Shown: positions 1-12,029, counted from the stretch's first letter. The stretch: 64,000 nucleotides of DNA from Pholiota molesta (GCA_014925825.1 JACGCK010000166.1:33502-97501); one strand, 5' to 3'. The notes: generated by a model not told the origin, from the letters alone. A program made the numbers and translations.

Positions 1-1479
1 ACCGACGCGCCAACGCCTTCACTCTGCTCCGATAATGAAAACGACAATGAGAACTACGACGAAGGCGAACGCGGCGCAGATGGATGGGCTGCAGGGCGCG
101 GGTCACATGCTGAGGATGAAGATGTGCCCGTAACACCGCCTATTGGCGTTGGAAGCGGGAATGGGCCTTCACGTTCATTCTTCCGATTCAAGGGGAATGG
201 CGTTCCGGTGGAGGAGGCGGATGAAGCGATGGACAAGTCAATGGCCTTGGGTCGAGCAATGGATCGGTCGATGAACAGGTCGATGATCGCGTCGATGAAT
301 AAATCACTGAATAGGTCCATGAATGCTTCCACGCGCACACTCAGCGACGCGGCGAATAGTACCACCTCGCGGCCCGGACGGGCAGCCAACGCGCCTGCGC
401 CTACCAATGCCCGCCCAAAACCAACTGGCATCCCTCGCCTCAAAGCACGCCCTCCTTCCCGATCGCGGGCGCATTTGCCTCCTAGAGCCCCGGCAACGCC
501 ACCGCCACGACCCCAGGAGGAGGATGACGGAGAAGAGCACGGGGAAGAGAGGCCGTCGACATTCATACGCGCACGCGACACGGCACCGCGCGCGAACATC
601 CCCTTCTTGGCGGGGCGCGCGCCGTCCTCGCCGATGCCCAAGTCGCCACGGAGGCCCCGCGCCCCAGGACGGGTGGCCTCGCGGGGAAGTGGGGCTGCGA
701 GCGGAAGTGGGGCTGGCACGAGCGTTGGCTATGGGGCGCCGGGGTACACGCCGGGTGTACGCCGGGAGTCTGATGTTGCGGTTGAACGGTATGGTGAAGG
801 ACAGATGGAGGAAGAGGGAGGGCATGACGAAAGACCCACCTTCCTTCTCCCAGCGGTATCGCTGCACGAACGCACGCCGTCTCCAAGAGCCGCTCGTCGG
901 CCTCCATCGCGAGCGAGCGCCTCTGCTTCGAGTCAAAGCCAGAGCCAGCCAAAACAGTCCAAGGCCAAGGCCAAGCCTAAGCCTCAAGCAACATCAAAGC
1001 GCCGTCTGACACTGGATGATGAACTGCGGAGTGCCGTGCCTTTCCTGCACGAGGATGGCGATGATGAAGAGGATGCTGATGTACCAGATGCGCATGTCGA
1101 ACCGGCCGATGCGTATATGGCGGAGGTTGCGCAGCAGGACGCGGACGAGGTGCAAGATGCGCCCCAGCAGGAAGAGGAGGATATGGACAGTGGCGTCCTA
1201 GTTGGAGTAGGTACGCGGAGTAAACGGCGGGGTTTCCTCGCTCATGGCGGGGCGGGCGGGGCGCCGGTGTTCATGGGTGTTGGGTATGTTGAAGGCGCTG
1301 AGGAAGACGAAGCGCAGGAAGCAGGGGAATATGAGAATAGGGGTGGCAGTGAATACGCGGATGAGGCCCAGGATGAGGACTACGAGGACGGTGGTGATGG
1401 TGATGACGATGATGGTGATGAATACCTGCCTTCTCCTGACCCGCGAGCAAGGCAAGGTAGGAGTCAGCGGCGTCGGTGA
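1..1479 (+). CDS. acidic low-complexity protein, 5' end outside window
   Basis: The frame is open from base 1, so the true start lies upstream and only the C-terminal ~492 residues are seen. The protein is not recognised. It has an acidic N-terminal stretch, then about eight Met-Asp/Asn-x-Ser type tetrapeptides (bases 229-330), a Pro/Arg/Ser-rich basic middle, a Lys/Gln-rich patch near base 960, and an acidic C-terminus of Asp/Glu/Gly runs ending in a basic tail (Arg-Ser-Gln-Arg-Arg-Arg). No catalytic domain, membrane segment or signal peptide is visible. Such charge-segregated, disordered proteins are often nuclear, but that is only a guess. No intron is needed in the visible part. The stop is TGA at 1477-1479. 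Confidence 0.6.
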   Translation, partial: TDAPTPSLCSDNENDNENYDEGERGADGWAAGRGSHAEDEDVPVTPPIGVGSGNGPSRSFFRFKGNGVPVEEADEAMDKSMALGRAMDRSMNRSMIASMNKSLNRSMNASTRTLSDAANSTTSRPGRAANAPAPTNARPKPTGIPRLKARPPSRSRAHLPPRAPATPPPRPQEEDDGEEHGEERPSTFIRARDTAPRANIPFLAGRAPSSPMPKSPRRPRAPGRVASRGSGAASGSGAGTSVGYGAPGYTPGVRRESDVAVERYGEGQMEEEGGHDERPTFLLPAVSLHERTPSPRAARRPPSRASASASSQSQSQPKQSKAKAKPKPQATSKRRLTLDDELRSAVPFLHEDGDDEEDADVPDAHVEPADAYMAEVAQQDADEVQDAPQQEEEDMDSGVLVGVGTRSKRRGFLAHGGAGGAPVFMGVGYVEGAEEDEAQEAGEYENRGGSEYADEAQDEDYEDGGDGDDDDGDEYLPSPDPRARQGRSQRRR

Positions 1480-2054
1480 TCTGTTTGTATGGACTACATA
1501 TATCTGGGTCTCTTGATTTTTTTATCCTGTATCTCTGTTTTGATTTTCCTTTCCATCTTTTTTCTGTCTTCCTCTGACTCTCTTTCTTTTTCCCCCTTTT
1601 CTCTATTTGTGTTTTTGATTTTTTTTCACCTATGGCATCTACCTTCCATCTTGCTGTGTTGATTTCTTGATATTATATTGTTGTGAATTTGAGGCGGCCC
1701 CAGTTAGGAATCAAACATATAACTATGTCGTGGTTTGGGCGACTATGAAGTTCATAATGTGCCTCAATTTTATGTAGTCTTTTTGCGATCACTTCGAGGA
1801 GTTTCCAGGTCCTCGGTTGGCTCTACATGTTGTACTATTACTGGCAGCACTCAAAACCTGCTTAATACTTTCATAAATATAATAAGTATTTGCCATCTCA
1901 GAGAAGCCATTCAATTCCAAATTACCACTTCATAAGTTCTTATTCCCTATCAGTTGTCGTTCCGCATGATGCAACAGCTACCATCTATCATCCATGAATC
2001 TTGAAAAGGAACAACATTGTTCTGTGCAAATACCGTAATGCTATTTATTTAAAA
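1480..2054. other. convergent 3' flank, no gene seen
   Basis: This stretch separates the plus-strand gene ending at 1479 from the minus-strand gene ending at 2055. Bases 1510-1680 are strongly pyrimidine-rich on the plus strand with several T runs, as expected for a 3' untranslated region. No supported coding sequence is visible. Confidence 0.5.
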
Positions 2055-3031
2055 TTATTTATGGTGCTGTGGAATTTGTGTCTGCTCCTCGACGTCTGAA
2101 TTATACCTTGGTCTCCCATATGAATACCAATTTTCCGGAAGTAGATAAGTCCCTCTGTCCTTCCAGCACTTCTCCGCCCGACCACAGAGCCCATTGAATA
2201 CGAACAGCATCACGGTTGACACTAACGAAACAATTATCGTAAGGCCCTTGAGCATGAGAGGCGCGGTCACGACCATGGTTGGTCCCAAAATTACGCCTCC
2301 AAGTACTCCGGCCCGCGTGGCATGTATAACATCGATACCATGAAGGTCGGCGTGGGTCTCTTCTAGAATTGCACAACCGAGGTAGCCCGCGAGCGTCGAC
2401 GCGATAAAAGAGCTGACCAAACTGTAGGGCCACCACAGCTCGTCGTTCTCGTCGCGGGGTAGCAGACACGTAACAAAGCCGACAAGAAGGGTGGCCAGTA
2501 CACCTCCAATAAGCCCGATTTCGGCTGCTACTGCATTTGTTGTATAGTGCGCAAGGTGAGCTGTGCGAAGGATGGCGTTTCCAGTTAACCTAAATTCAAG
2601 GTGAGGGAAGTCAAAACATATTTGTGAAAAGCAAGATTAAGACTAACAGAATAAATGCGCCATTTGCAGCCATATAAACGAGAGGAAATCCGAATACTAC
2701 ACTGTATACGAGATATTGTGAGCGACAGGGTCAACGATGTATGCATATTTTGTACTTACACAATTAAAACCACAAGCAGAATAACGCCAGGAATTCCATA
2801 TATAAGGCATATCCAGAATGCCGTCAGCATATCAATGAGGGCTGAGCCCGCTGTGCGTAGTGCTGTTCGAAGTCTAGCAGTGACATCGACTAGCTCTGTA
2901 GGAGCCGTGGCCACAGAGGTATAGATTGGAGGGGCCGATCTGTCTGACATGGGCATAGAGAGAATCGAAGGTGTGTCCGAGGATGTGTCCGAGGTAGACG
3001 GTAAGGGGGGCATGTTTGGTATATTATGCAT
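2055..3031 (-). CDS. multi-pass membrane protein of unknown function
   Basis: Three exons join in frame: 3031-2760, 2701-2648 and 2589-2055, with introns bounded by GTAAGT/CAG and GTTAGT/TAG. The product is 286 residues. An N-terminal ~60 residue Pro/Ser/Thr-rich, probably cytosolic segment is followed by five or six hydrophobic segments (around residues 72-112, 132-152, 164-184 and 198-245), a short Trp-containing acidic loop, and a hydrophilic C-terminus. The second hydrophobic segment is encoded across both introns, which supports the splice choices. No family is recognised; the Gly-rich membrane helices would fit a small transporter or an organelle membrane protein, but no motif decides it. 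It faces the plus-strand gene tail to tail. Confidence 0.72.
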
Positions 3032-4356
3032 TGCTAATTGCCTTTATCTTATATGCACTTTTTTGCCACTGGGCCACTGCCACTCTATAAAAGGTGTTGA
3101 GCGCTTAAGCGCTCATCTTCCGAAAATGGCAATTGCGCCACGTTTTGTTTTGGCTCATTGCCGGTGCGTCTGATGTAAACAACAAAGCGTACGCCAGACA
3201 ACTCCACAAAAAGAAGATATCATATTCTCTGCTTAACGTTTGAGTGTAACCTCCAGAAACAAGAAAGGGAATATAGCACAAACGCCAATGGTTACGGGGG
3301 AATGCAAAAGAACAATTGTGGATTTCCAGTTCCGGCGTGCCATGTCGCGTGGCTATATTTGTAGGGCCACAGATAATATAGGCAGGTGCTTGATCAATGC
3401 CACTGGTCATGTAGTTACGCAAGGCGGCCACTACTAACTCTTTCCATTTTCGCGATGGTGCGCTTTTGCATCGCATTATTTCGAGTGGCAGGCCGAAAGA
3501 ATTCTATGTAGTTATCCCCCCTCACATGAAAAATATGGCCACCTCAGATTCACAGGTGTATCAATCGAACATGGGCTTCGATAAGCTTCGAATTACAGAG
3601 AATCTCGAGCGGAACTCAGTGTAGGAAATTTACACCGCTGTTTTTGAGTGTAGAGCATCTTGCAACATGAGAAATCTATGTAGCACAACAAAATCCATTC
3701 AATGACGCATCTGAAAAGGCTTTTTTATTTTTTAATTCTAAGTACTCCGACACCATGCCCAAGCAGGCCCAAGTTGCAAGAAGGTCCAAGCATTCCCAAG
3801 GCACTCCCTACCCCACCATTAATCTGAGAAAGGAAACGGCAATTCAGAAGTGGCAACTAAGTAGATAGAAATAGATAAGCAATTTGATGCCAATTCCATG
3901 GATATCTGTTCGCATTAATATGTGCCGAGTATGTGCGTACATAGTGGCTTAGTAAACATCTAGTAATGGGAAAGTCATAAGCGCCCAATAAGCGCCCAAA
4001 GAAATTAGTGGTGCTTGGCTCCGTCTGCGGACATTTGCTGTGCCTTGACTTATGCCTACAAGTTGAATGTGATACTGGGACCACTTAATATTTAATATAA
4101 GCGCCAGAGGGTGAATGGCTGTTTATAGTGAGAATTTCCATATCTGGCAATACGGCAATGCCATGAAGTTATCACGATGTTTTCTTTCCAGGCGACACAC
4201 CATCTCAGTATGTAGAACTCCTTTTTTATTTGTGCATATAAATGTTATATATATATATATAATCTTTCGCTGTATTTTTGATTTATTGGATGTATATGCT
4301 CTATATACCTTCTCCCAAACACAACAATAGGAATGCATCAATAAAGATAAGAGAAA
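3032..4356. other. intergenic region with no supported gene
   Basis: About 1.3 kb lies between the start of the membrane-protein gene and the 3' end of OLA1. It is less GC-rich than the genes around it and carries an alternating TA run near 4246-4261. Short open frames on both strands (up to 123 codons) have no recognisable domains, splice support or compositional bias, and I treat them as chance. The promoter of the membrane protein presumably lies just above 3031. Confidence 0.5.
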
Positions 4357-6120
4357 TTAGCCACCCGCCTTCCAGTACGCGATGTCGCCGTCGACCACTG
4401 TAGCCATTTAAAATATCTCGTCAGCACAACGCAACGACGCAGAAGAGGAGAAAGGGGGAGGGACTGACTCTCGTAGGGCTTGCCCTGCTGGCGCAGCTTG
4501 CCGGCGGCCTTGACGGCGGCTTCGCTCCCGTACTCCTTCAGGTCGGAGTAGGACATGATCTCGCCGCACACGAACTTGTTCTCGAAGTCGGAGCTGTGTG
4601 AAAAGAAAGGGTGAATAAGAATGGCGTGGTGTGCAGTGGGGGGAGTAAGACGCACTGGATGACACCGGCGGCTTGTGGCGCCTTGGTGCCCTTGCGGATC
4701 GTCCACGCGCGGACCTCGTCCGGTCCACAGGTGAAGTACCTGATCAGCTATAATATAACACGACATCAGTCTCCTTGAATGACTCAGGGTGTACAAATCG
4801 GACGCACCTCCAGGCTCGCGTACCCGGCCTGCGTGATCTTCGGCAGCGCACTCGTCGCGCCGGCCTTCTCCTCCTCGGCCTTGCGCTCCTCGGGGTCGGA
4901 GATGAGGGCGAGGCGCTCCTCGAGGGCGACGGAGAAGGGGATGAGCGGGTCGCCGGGGTTGTGCTCGTCGATCCAGGCCTTGATCTTGGGGAGCCACTTG
5001 TTCTTCTTGCGCACGTAGTCCTTCTCGGAGAGGTTGACGAGGTAGGTGACGGGCTTGGCGGTGAGGAGCTGGAGGTTGTTGACGACGTCGATCTGGGGGT
5101 GGGGGGTTAGAGGTGCAGGGGCGGTGGAGGGTGGGGGGGACGGACCTCTTTGTTGTTCCAGTCGACTTTGCGGACGTCCTTTTGGTCGACGGTGATGGTC
5201 TTGAGGATCTTCTCGACGATGGCCTGTGAATATGGGGTGAGCACGCACACGACAGCGGGGATGCGAGGTGGGGTCGGACGCACGATCTCCTCCTTCTTGG
5301 CCTTGTCGGCGAGACTGGAGCTGCCGAGGTTGCGGCCGGTCTTCTTGAGGCCGTCGAGGTACTTTTCGACCCACTCGATGTCCTTGAGGCGGAGCTCGGT
5401 CTGGATGATGTCCATGTCGCGGAGGGGGTTGACGTCGCCCTCGACGTGGATGACCTCGGCGTCGTCGAAGGCGCGGACGACCTGGAAGATGCCGTCGACG
5501 GAGCGGACGTGGGAGAGGAAGGCGTTACCGAGGCCGGCGCCGGTGGACGCGCCCTGTGGGGGATGAGTCAGTGCAACAGGCGGAGGGGTAGAAGCGGGTG
5601 ATGGGGGTGCGTACAGCGGTGAGGCCGGCGATGTCGATGCATGTGAGGAAGGCGGGGACCTTGGAGGCGGGTTTGTAGACGGTGTAGAGCCAGTCGAAGC
5701 GGGAATCGGGGACGGGGATGCGGGCTTCTTCTGGGTTTATGGTGGCATAGGGAAAGTTGGCGGCCTTGCCGAGATCTGCGCGTGTTCAGGGTCGCGGTTA
5801 GCATCAAGGTGATGACGGAACAGCAGGAGAAGGTGCGCACCTGTTTCTGAGAGGGCGTTGAAGAAGGAGGATTTGCCGACATTGGGGAGACCTAGAGGGC
5901 GAGGTGAAGATGGGTCAGGGAGCGCAGATCATGCAAACAAACCTACGATGCCGATCTTCAGGTTGTTGGACGGGCGGCCGAGGAGCGTCTTTTTCTCAGC
6001 GACGGCTTTTTTGGGGGGCATGTCTCTTTTCTTGGCGTATGCAGTGGGAGACGAGGAGAAGGCGCGGAGGGCGATGGAAGATCGATGGCCAGCCAGATAC
6101 CGCCCAGTCACGCACGCCAT
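4357..6120 (-). CDS. OLA1: Obg-like ATPase OLA1/YchF with N-terminal extension
   Basis: Nine exons join without frameshift: 6120-5943, 5891-5841, 5775-5615, 5553-5284, 5223-5146, 5092-4808, 4747-4656, 4593-4469 and 4397-4357. The result is 426 residues, or 393 from the internal Met at 6021, which matches the family's usual ~395. Visible motifs are Walker A (GLPNVGKSS), G3 (DIAGLTAGAS) and the NLSEKD variant of the NKxD box that gives this family ATP preference, followed by the helical domain and a C-terminal TGS domain ending [11 protein letters not shown]. Family members bind the ribosome and act in translation and stress responses in the cytosol. The 33 residues before the usual start are Arg/Ser-rich without acidic residues until the end and look like a mitochondrial presequence ([11 protein letters not shown]). 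The upstream ATG has A at -3 and G at +4, a better context than the internal one. Confidence 0.95.
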
Positions 6121-6273
6121 GGTGTAAAAATACGAGGAACAAACACATGTAAATACTCCCGTCATGGCACCGTCACGTGCACGGGCACACGCACCCCTGC
6201 GCAGCCCTCGCCTCGTCTCCCACCAGGCCATGCTGCCAGCGCTTAATTCAGCACACAGCCCTGTAACACCAAC

Positions 6274-6953
6274 ATGTTCACCATCCTCCTGCCCTCCTCG
6301 CCGCCCTCCTCGCCCTCGTCCATGCCCAGACTGTATCAGAAACCGATGCGTGAGTCCCATGCCATTTCGCTGCCCATACTTCTCATCTCCATGGCAGCTC
6401 CGGCAATACCATCGTGCAAGTCATTACTACTCCTGTGGGTGGCCCGCCTGTTACCTCCATTCTGTACGCTTTCTTTCTCAAAGATCCAACCTGCGGCTCA
6501 TCGAATCTGTGTAGAACAACAATACCTGCAGCAATCCCCGCGACATCCACTAATCCGGGCGCTCCAACAACAACCCCACCAGCCTCAACATCAACGACCC
6601 CACCGGCCACAACATTAACATCCCAGGCGTCTATCACACCCGCCACCGTCCAGATGGGCCCCGTCGGACAGCCCGCTACCACCTCTGTCACCCCGGGCGC
6701 ACCGATAGCCTACATCTACACCACTGTCATCAATGGCGCACAAACCGTCATCCAGGACGTCTTCACCCCCACAAGCCCCTCCACCATCTCTATCGCCGTC
6801 ACCGGCACTGGCAGCATCCTGGCCTTTAGTGACTTCACCAAGCTGTACGGGCCTGTTCCCACCTCCAGTGCCACTTCGCTGCTGCGAAGCCCCACCTGGC
6901 TCGTGCTCGCGGCATCGGCCATCCCGCTCCTAGTGGGAATCTTTTGTCTCTGA
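6274..6953 (+). CDS. small Ser/Thr-rich secreted, probably GPI-anchored protein (frameshift in signal peptide)
   Basis: Three exons are inferred: 6274-6349, 6398-6463 and 6515-6953. The mature part starts after a classic signal peptide ending ALVHA-QT, continues through a Thr/Pro-rich linker and a short beta-type segment (TTVINGAQTVI), and ends in a hydrophobic tail after a small-residue region, typical of GPI-anchored wall proteins. The only ATG in a sensible place (6274) is in a different frame from the Leu/Ala core of the signal peptide; that core is preceded in its own frame by a stop at 6264-6266. One missing base between about 6280 and 6300 would fix it. The gene is divergent from OLA1, with 153 bp between the start codons. 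Function is unknown; many agaricomycetes have such small wall proteins. Confidence 0.6.
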
Positions 6954-7127
6954 CCCACTAAAATTAGATACCATACCTGTTATCCATGTTACCATAGACG
7001 CTTTACGAACATTTATGTAGTTGACGATTGCCATGAATGCATGCTTTTTGTACTCGCATCAGATCCAGAACAACCGCTGGTGTGAGAGCGGCCCGGGCCG
7101 AATGCCTGTTCCGCGCATACGTCCACC

Positions 7128-8980
7128 ATGTCCCCAGAACAGCCCGTCCAGCACGACACCCTCGCAATCGCCTTCGTCCTCGAGGCGTCCCTCCATGTCG
7201 CCCGCGAGTGGCGCAACCGCCACATATTCGACTACTGCATCAACATCCTCCGCCGCCTCAACGACGCCCACCCCGCCAGCAGGGTACGTCCCTTCCCCCA
7301 CCCTGCCTGCCCGCCGACCGACCCACCCGCTCGTCGCTGACACTGACGCTGCTTCTGCCCCCAGGTACGCGCCGCGTTCGTGAGCTATGGCACGGGGGAC
7401 ACCGTGCCCTCGCCCATCCTCGCGAAGCGCTTCTTCGTCGATTTCAAGCACGTCATCAAGGACATGACCGAGGACATCGCCCGCCTCGGCGTCGGCACCA
7501 CCAGCTCGGGCGGGGGCAGGGGCATGGCCGCCCTCGACGGCCTCGTCGCAGCGCTCGAGGTGTGTGTCCCATGTGCCGCCGCGATTCGTTGTGCTGATGG
7601 GTTTCACCACTGTGGTTATTATTGCTGCTGCTATAGCTCTTCGACATCCTCCAAGGCAGCCAGGGCGTGCGTGCGCCAGTGTGCCATATCATCCACATCG
7701 CGGGCGCCGCGCCCGACGCCGCGCGCCACCCGCTCTGGAACGACAGCCCCGCGCTGGACGACATCACCTGGGACACGCTCCCGCTCGAGATCAAAAAGGT
7801 GCGTTACCATGTCCCCCCTTTGTGCGTTGATGTTGATTTTGTGGGCATACGCGACCGACTGTCGTGTAGCGAAATATACTCTTCAGCACGATCAACCTCC
7901 GCCCGAAGTTGGCGCGCTTTCCCGAGCTGCACGCTGCGGTACGTCTCACCGACCTGGCTCTGTTCTGGGGGATGTCGCGGGAGAGAAAGCAGGATGCTGA
8001 CGGTGGCTGCGACTATGTGTATAGACAGTTACTGGCGGCACTCCGCCGTGGTTCGCGGTGCAGCCCAAGCACACACTCCTCTTAGCGCCGTTTGCGGCGC
8101 CTCCTTCCCCATTCAAAGGTATGTGTTGATTAACTCGTGTATTGATTATCTTTTCTTTCCTTCATGACATATATTTCAATCGAATTGCGCTAACGACTAC
8201 AACCACCATCTTATCCAGCGACTGTCCCTCCTAAACGAGCCAACACCAACGCAAACGACAACGGAAATCCTCCAGATACCAAGCGCCCGCGGCTACAGCC
8301 CGCCGCCGCGCGCGGCGGTAGTACAGAGTCGCCCAAGCCAGCGCCGAAGGCCATCGTGCCTGCCCCTCCTCAGCGGTCTTCCCAACCGCAACCGCAGCCT
8401 CCTCCCAGCCGCAACCCCAGATCCAACCCCAGCCGCAACCCCAATTGCCCATGCCACAGGGCCCTACTATCCCCACAGGCCCGCCGGCGCTGAGGCTGTC
8501 CAGCAGCCGCCGCCATTGGGCATGCACCGCAGGCCGCAGGGGGCGGTGCCGCCGACGCGAACGCGAACCCCGCGCTGCCGCAGGGCCTCCCCCCGATGGG
8601 CCGGTTCAACCAGCAGCAGCTCATCGAGCGCTACCGCGCCGCGGCGGAGCAGATCAAGGCGCTGGAGGTGCAGATCAAGACGCTGCGCGAGCAGAGGTCG
8701 CGGGGCGGGGGCGCTGGCGATGGGACGCGGGGGGGGTGCGTCGGCGCTGCTGGAGAGCCTGATTGGGAGTACCAGGGAAAAAGGGAGATGCAGATCAAGT
8801 TCGGGCAGGCGCTGAGGTGCTGTCGAAGACGCAGAAGGAGATGCTGGCGAAGCAGGCGGCGGCGGCGCAGGCCGTGCAGGCGCAAGGTGGGTTGCTCGTT
8901 CTTTTTGTTTCGGCTGCGTGGTTGCTTGGTTTTCCCAGAATGAGAGGCTGATTATTTTCTTTGGCCATTGTTCTATAGCT

Positions 8981-9011
<31 letters not shown>

Positions 9012-10744
9012 CACCAAAAGAGCTCGGCTCACCGTTCTCGCTCAACGCCGCCATGTCGACATCCTCTGCTACGCCCGCGCCTACCCCAGGCCAGACCAAC
9101 GCCGCGTCCCCCGCACTGCTCGCACATGCGCGCACGGCGAGTGGCACCGCTCCCGATAACGCACTGAAGGGCCTCGGCATCAGCGGCCCAACGACCAACA
9201 GCAGCAGCGGCAGCAGCAGCAGTGGTAGTAGCAACACCAGCAGCCTCCCGGGCACGGGGATGACCCTGCCGACAGGCTTCCCGAACAACCCCCTGATGCA
9301 GGCGCAGTACGCAAAGCTGTTCGAGCAGCAGCGCCGGGGCCAGGGGCAGGGGCCGCAGCCGGTGATGGGCGGCGGCGGCATGGCGAGCGCGGCGCCGGGG
9401 CCGATGGGCGCGTTTGCTGCGGGGGGTGCGGCGGGGGGCCTGATGGGCCTGAACCAGCTGCCGCCTGCGCAGGCGGGTGGTAATGGCGGTGCGGCCGCGC
9501 AGGCTGCGCAGAAGTCGGTGAAGGTGTGGAATGGGACGCTGCAGTGGAGCGGGATCAGCCAGGCGGGGAAGAAGGAGATGCAGTGCTTCGTTGTGGCGAC
9601 CGCGGCGAAACCGCAGGAATGGTGTGTTGCTGTCTTTTTTTGTGTGGTTGTCTGCGATAGGGAGGTTACTGATGCTGGTGGTTGAATAGTCACGCGGAGA
9701 CATGGCCCTCTGTTCTGCACCTCGCGCCGACGCGCGAGGAGCTGTCGATGGCGGACCTGCAGATCTGGCTGAAGAGGACTCAGCCAGCGCTTTGTACGAT
9801 CCAGCAGCGGACGGACGACGTGCATGATCAGAAGGCAATGAAGTTGCGTATCGGTCCTTGGTGTCGCTGCTCACGACGCGGAAGCTGGTGCGTTTTTGCG
9901 ATTTTGTATTGGATTCTCTGCGTGTGCTAAATATTCCATCTGCGCTTTCTTTTTTGGTTTGGCCAGTTCGCCACTGCGGCATGGACGACGCCGAACAGCA
10001 CACAGTCGACGACGAATGTGCTCATTTTCCCATTAGCGGTATCGGGCTTGCTGGCGCGTTCTTCCCGTTCACTGGGCTGCCGGAGCTCCCGAAGCGCCCG
10101 CCGACGGGGATGGCGGGCGTGCAGGTCATGGGCCCGAACGGGCTGCCGCTGAACCTGCCCTTTGAGATCCGCCGAACATGATCGCGAGGCTGAACATGCT
10201 GGAGCCGGCGCGCAGGCAGGAATTTATACAGCAGTTGTTGATGAGGCATCGCAATGGGGTGAGTTGGCTTGGGCCCTCTGACTTTCTTCGTGGTTTGATG
10301 GTTGTACTTCTATAGATACAGCAGGCTCAGCAGCAGCAGCAGCACAGCACAACAGCAGCAACAACACAACACAACAGCAGCAGCAGCAGCAAATGGCATC
10401 CGCAAGACCCGTCCAGCTCCCCTTCAGCATGAACGCGCACTCATCGCCCCCGGGCGGCGCCACGCCGAACCAGCTCAACATGAACGCCATGCTCAGCATG
10501 ATGGGCCAGGGCGCCCCCGCGCCGCCGGGCATGATGATGGGCGGCGGCATGCCGCCGTCGCGGGGCAGATGCCGCTGCGGATGGGCGCGCGGGGATGGGC
10601 ATGGGCATGGGCATGCCCGGGCGCGGGCGGAGGCGGAGGGGCGCGGCTGGGGCTGCGGGGATGAATGGGCTGAGCTACGAGATGCTGCAGTCGTTTTTGC
10701 AGCGCAGTGATGGGAGCATGGGCGGGATGAACCCGCAGAGCTGA
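7128..10744 (+). CDS. MED25: Mediator subunit 25-like protein (vWA domain; several frameshifts)
   Basis: Exons 7128-7283, 7365-7559, 7637-7798, 7870-7938 and 8025-8118 join cleanly and encode a von Willebrand A-type domain of the MED25 class: a beta strand IAFVLEAS, an amphipathic helix, VRAAFVSYGTGD and HIIHIAGA. A Pro/Gln-rich linker with poly-Gln follows (from 8217), then a second folded region (9500-9900; VKVWNGTLQWSGI and LSMADLQIWLKR) that resembles the MED25 C-terminal activator-binding domain, then a Met/Gly-rich tail ending near 10744. Mediator bridges transcription factors and RNA polymerase II. From about 8400 the frame has to shift at least five times (near 8400, 8500-8560, 8810, 9845, 10020-10190 and 10560-10660), all in GC-rich or repeated DNA, so the published protein would be broken. 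The vWA half is intact. Assignment to MED25 rests on the domain order and is likely but not certain. Confidence 0.72.
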
Positions 10745-11123
10745 TTATGAGGGTTGTGGAGAGGGGGGTGTCGCTTTCGATTGTTTGCTTTCTCAGCTGT
10801 GGACCTTTCCTATGTATATGTATCGACACGAAAATTAGTTAAACTGGATTGCCATCTGTATTACTATCATCATTTATCATTTTGATTCAAGAGCATACTT
10901 AAAGGTTGGCTGCTGCAATTATCAATATACAATTTTTTTCTTGTAACATGGTATGTACTGAAGTACTTAAGAGTAGAACGAGGATGCACGCTCCTAAGAA
11001 ATATTATCTGGCACACGGCTGTTACCTGCCGGCACTCTTCACTCCTTGCCGTTGATATCGTACATCCTAGAGATACATTATTTTGTTTCCAATTACAATC
11101 TTCAAGAGGTATTGTGGGTAATG
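10745..11123. other. convergent 3' region, nothing coding seen
   Basis: The MED25-like gene and the PITH gene end towards each other across 379 bases. The stretch is AT-richer than its neighbours and probably holds both 3' untranslated regions. I see no other element. Confidence 0.5.
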
Positions 11124-12029
11124 CTAGTGGCCAGGGGCACTCCATGTCCCGTCCATCCCTGTATCTTTTCGTGGTCCGCGAGGTTAGCTGAGCTTCATAG
11201 ACAGTGATGATCGGTTGGTTCTTTGCCTATTAACAGTGGTATGCTGATCAGGCTCTGTGAGGGAAATGTGAATTGATAACCTACCTGTGTCCAGGTCCCA
11301 AGAAACCTAGGTAATAAATTCGTGTTGTGTCTTCGCCTTGTGCGGCCGGGATGAATAGGGTATGCTCGATATATTGGAGAATTTAGCGTCCTGAATGATG
11401 TGTTATCATTTGGCTACCTTATTTATAATCTAGAAGGGTAGAGAGAATTGCTTACTTGACAGCTACTCGCCGACTCCCTGCTCTGCGGTACGACATCTCC
11501 TGCGTCGCGTACGATCTTGGATATCATTAAAGTCGAGCGTTGGCTCATTCGGAAACTATTTGAGTGAAATGATTAAACTCAAGCTGCTGACACAAAAAAG
11601 AACGACGTGCCAGGCTGATCTTGGCGGGGTTTGACCTGCAGGACCAGCTTTGAGGAGGATAGCCTTGAGGCGGACGGTGCCGGTGAATGGGACGCGTATA
11701 ATTCTGGTGGCGGCGCGCGTTATTAGAAAGCGGGAGTCTAAGAGGCAAGGATGCATATGCACAGTTGATCATCCGCGTCTGATTCGAGGTACTAGACGCT
11801 ATTCATAAATATGCTTCATTAGTGGTTATGTGCAGCGCACCTGGGCTTCGTCAGACGGAGGTGCCAGGGCTTGATGATGTCTGCGGCGTGCCGTCTGCAT
11901 TGAGGGCGACGACGTTGGGGCGGTCGATGTGCTGGAAGAGGTTGTCCTGGTACCCGAGTGCGGCGTCGTCGTGGTCGTGGTCGTGCGCGTGCTCTCGTGG
12001 CCGCAGCCGTCGTGGTGTTCGTGAGGCAT
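11124..12029 (-). CDS. PITH-domain protein (proteasome-interacting thioredoxin type), frameshifted
   Basis: The start Met at 12029 opens a His/Asp-rich N-terminus (MPHEHHDGCGHE, then HDHDHDD) typical of stand-alone PITH (DUF1000) proteins. It continues with QDNLFQHIDRPNVVALN, DIIKPWHLRLTKP, an intron, DADDQLIIRVPFTG across another intron, LKAILLKAGPAGQTP, NEPTLDFNDIQDR, a further intron, AKFSNISS and IYYLGFLGPGH, and ends ADHEKIQG and DGTWSAPGH before TAG at 11126-11124. The PITH fold binds the 26S proteasome in the thioredoxin-like TXNL1 family. All parts are present in order, but the frame changes about six times (near 11995, 11880, 11635, 11485, 11345 and 11180). The even retention of every conserved block argues for base-calling errors rather than an old pseudogene. 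Confidence 0.75.

Noticed and set aside
3105..3476. 123-codon minus-strand frame
   Set aside because: No domain, and codon use unlike the adjacent genes.
8980..10003. Long minus-strand frames opposite the MED25-like gene
   Set aside because: Shadows of a GC-rich plus-strand gene whose domains and introns are clear.
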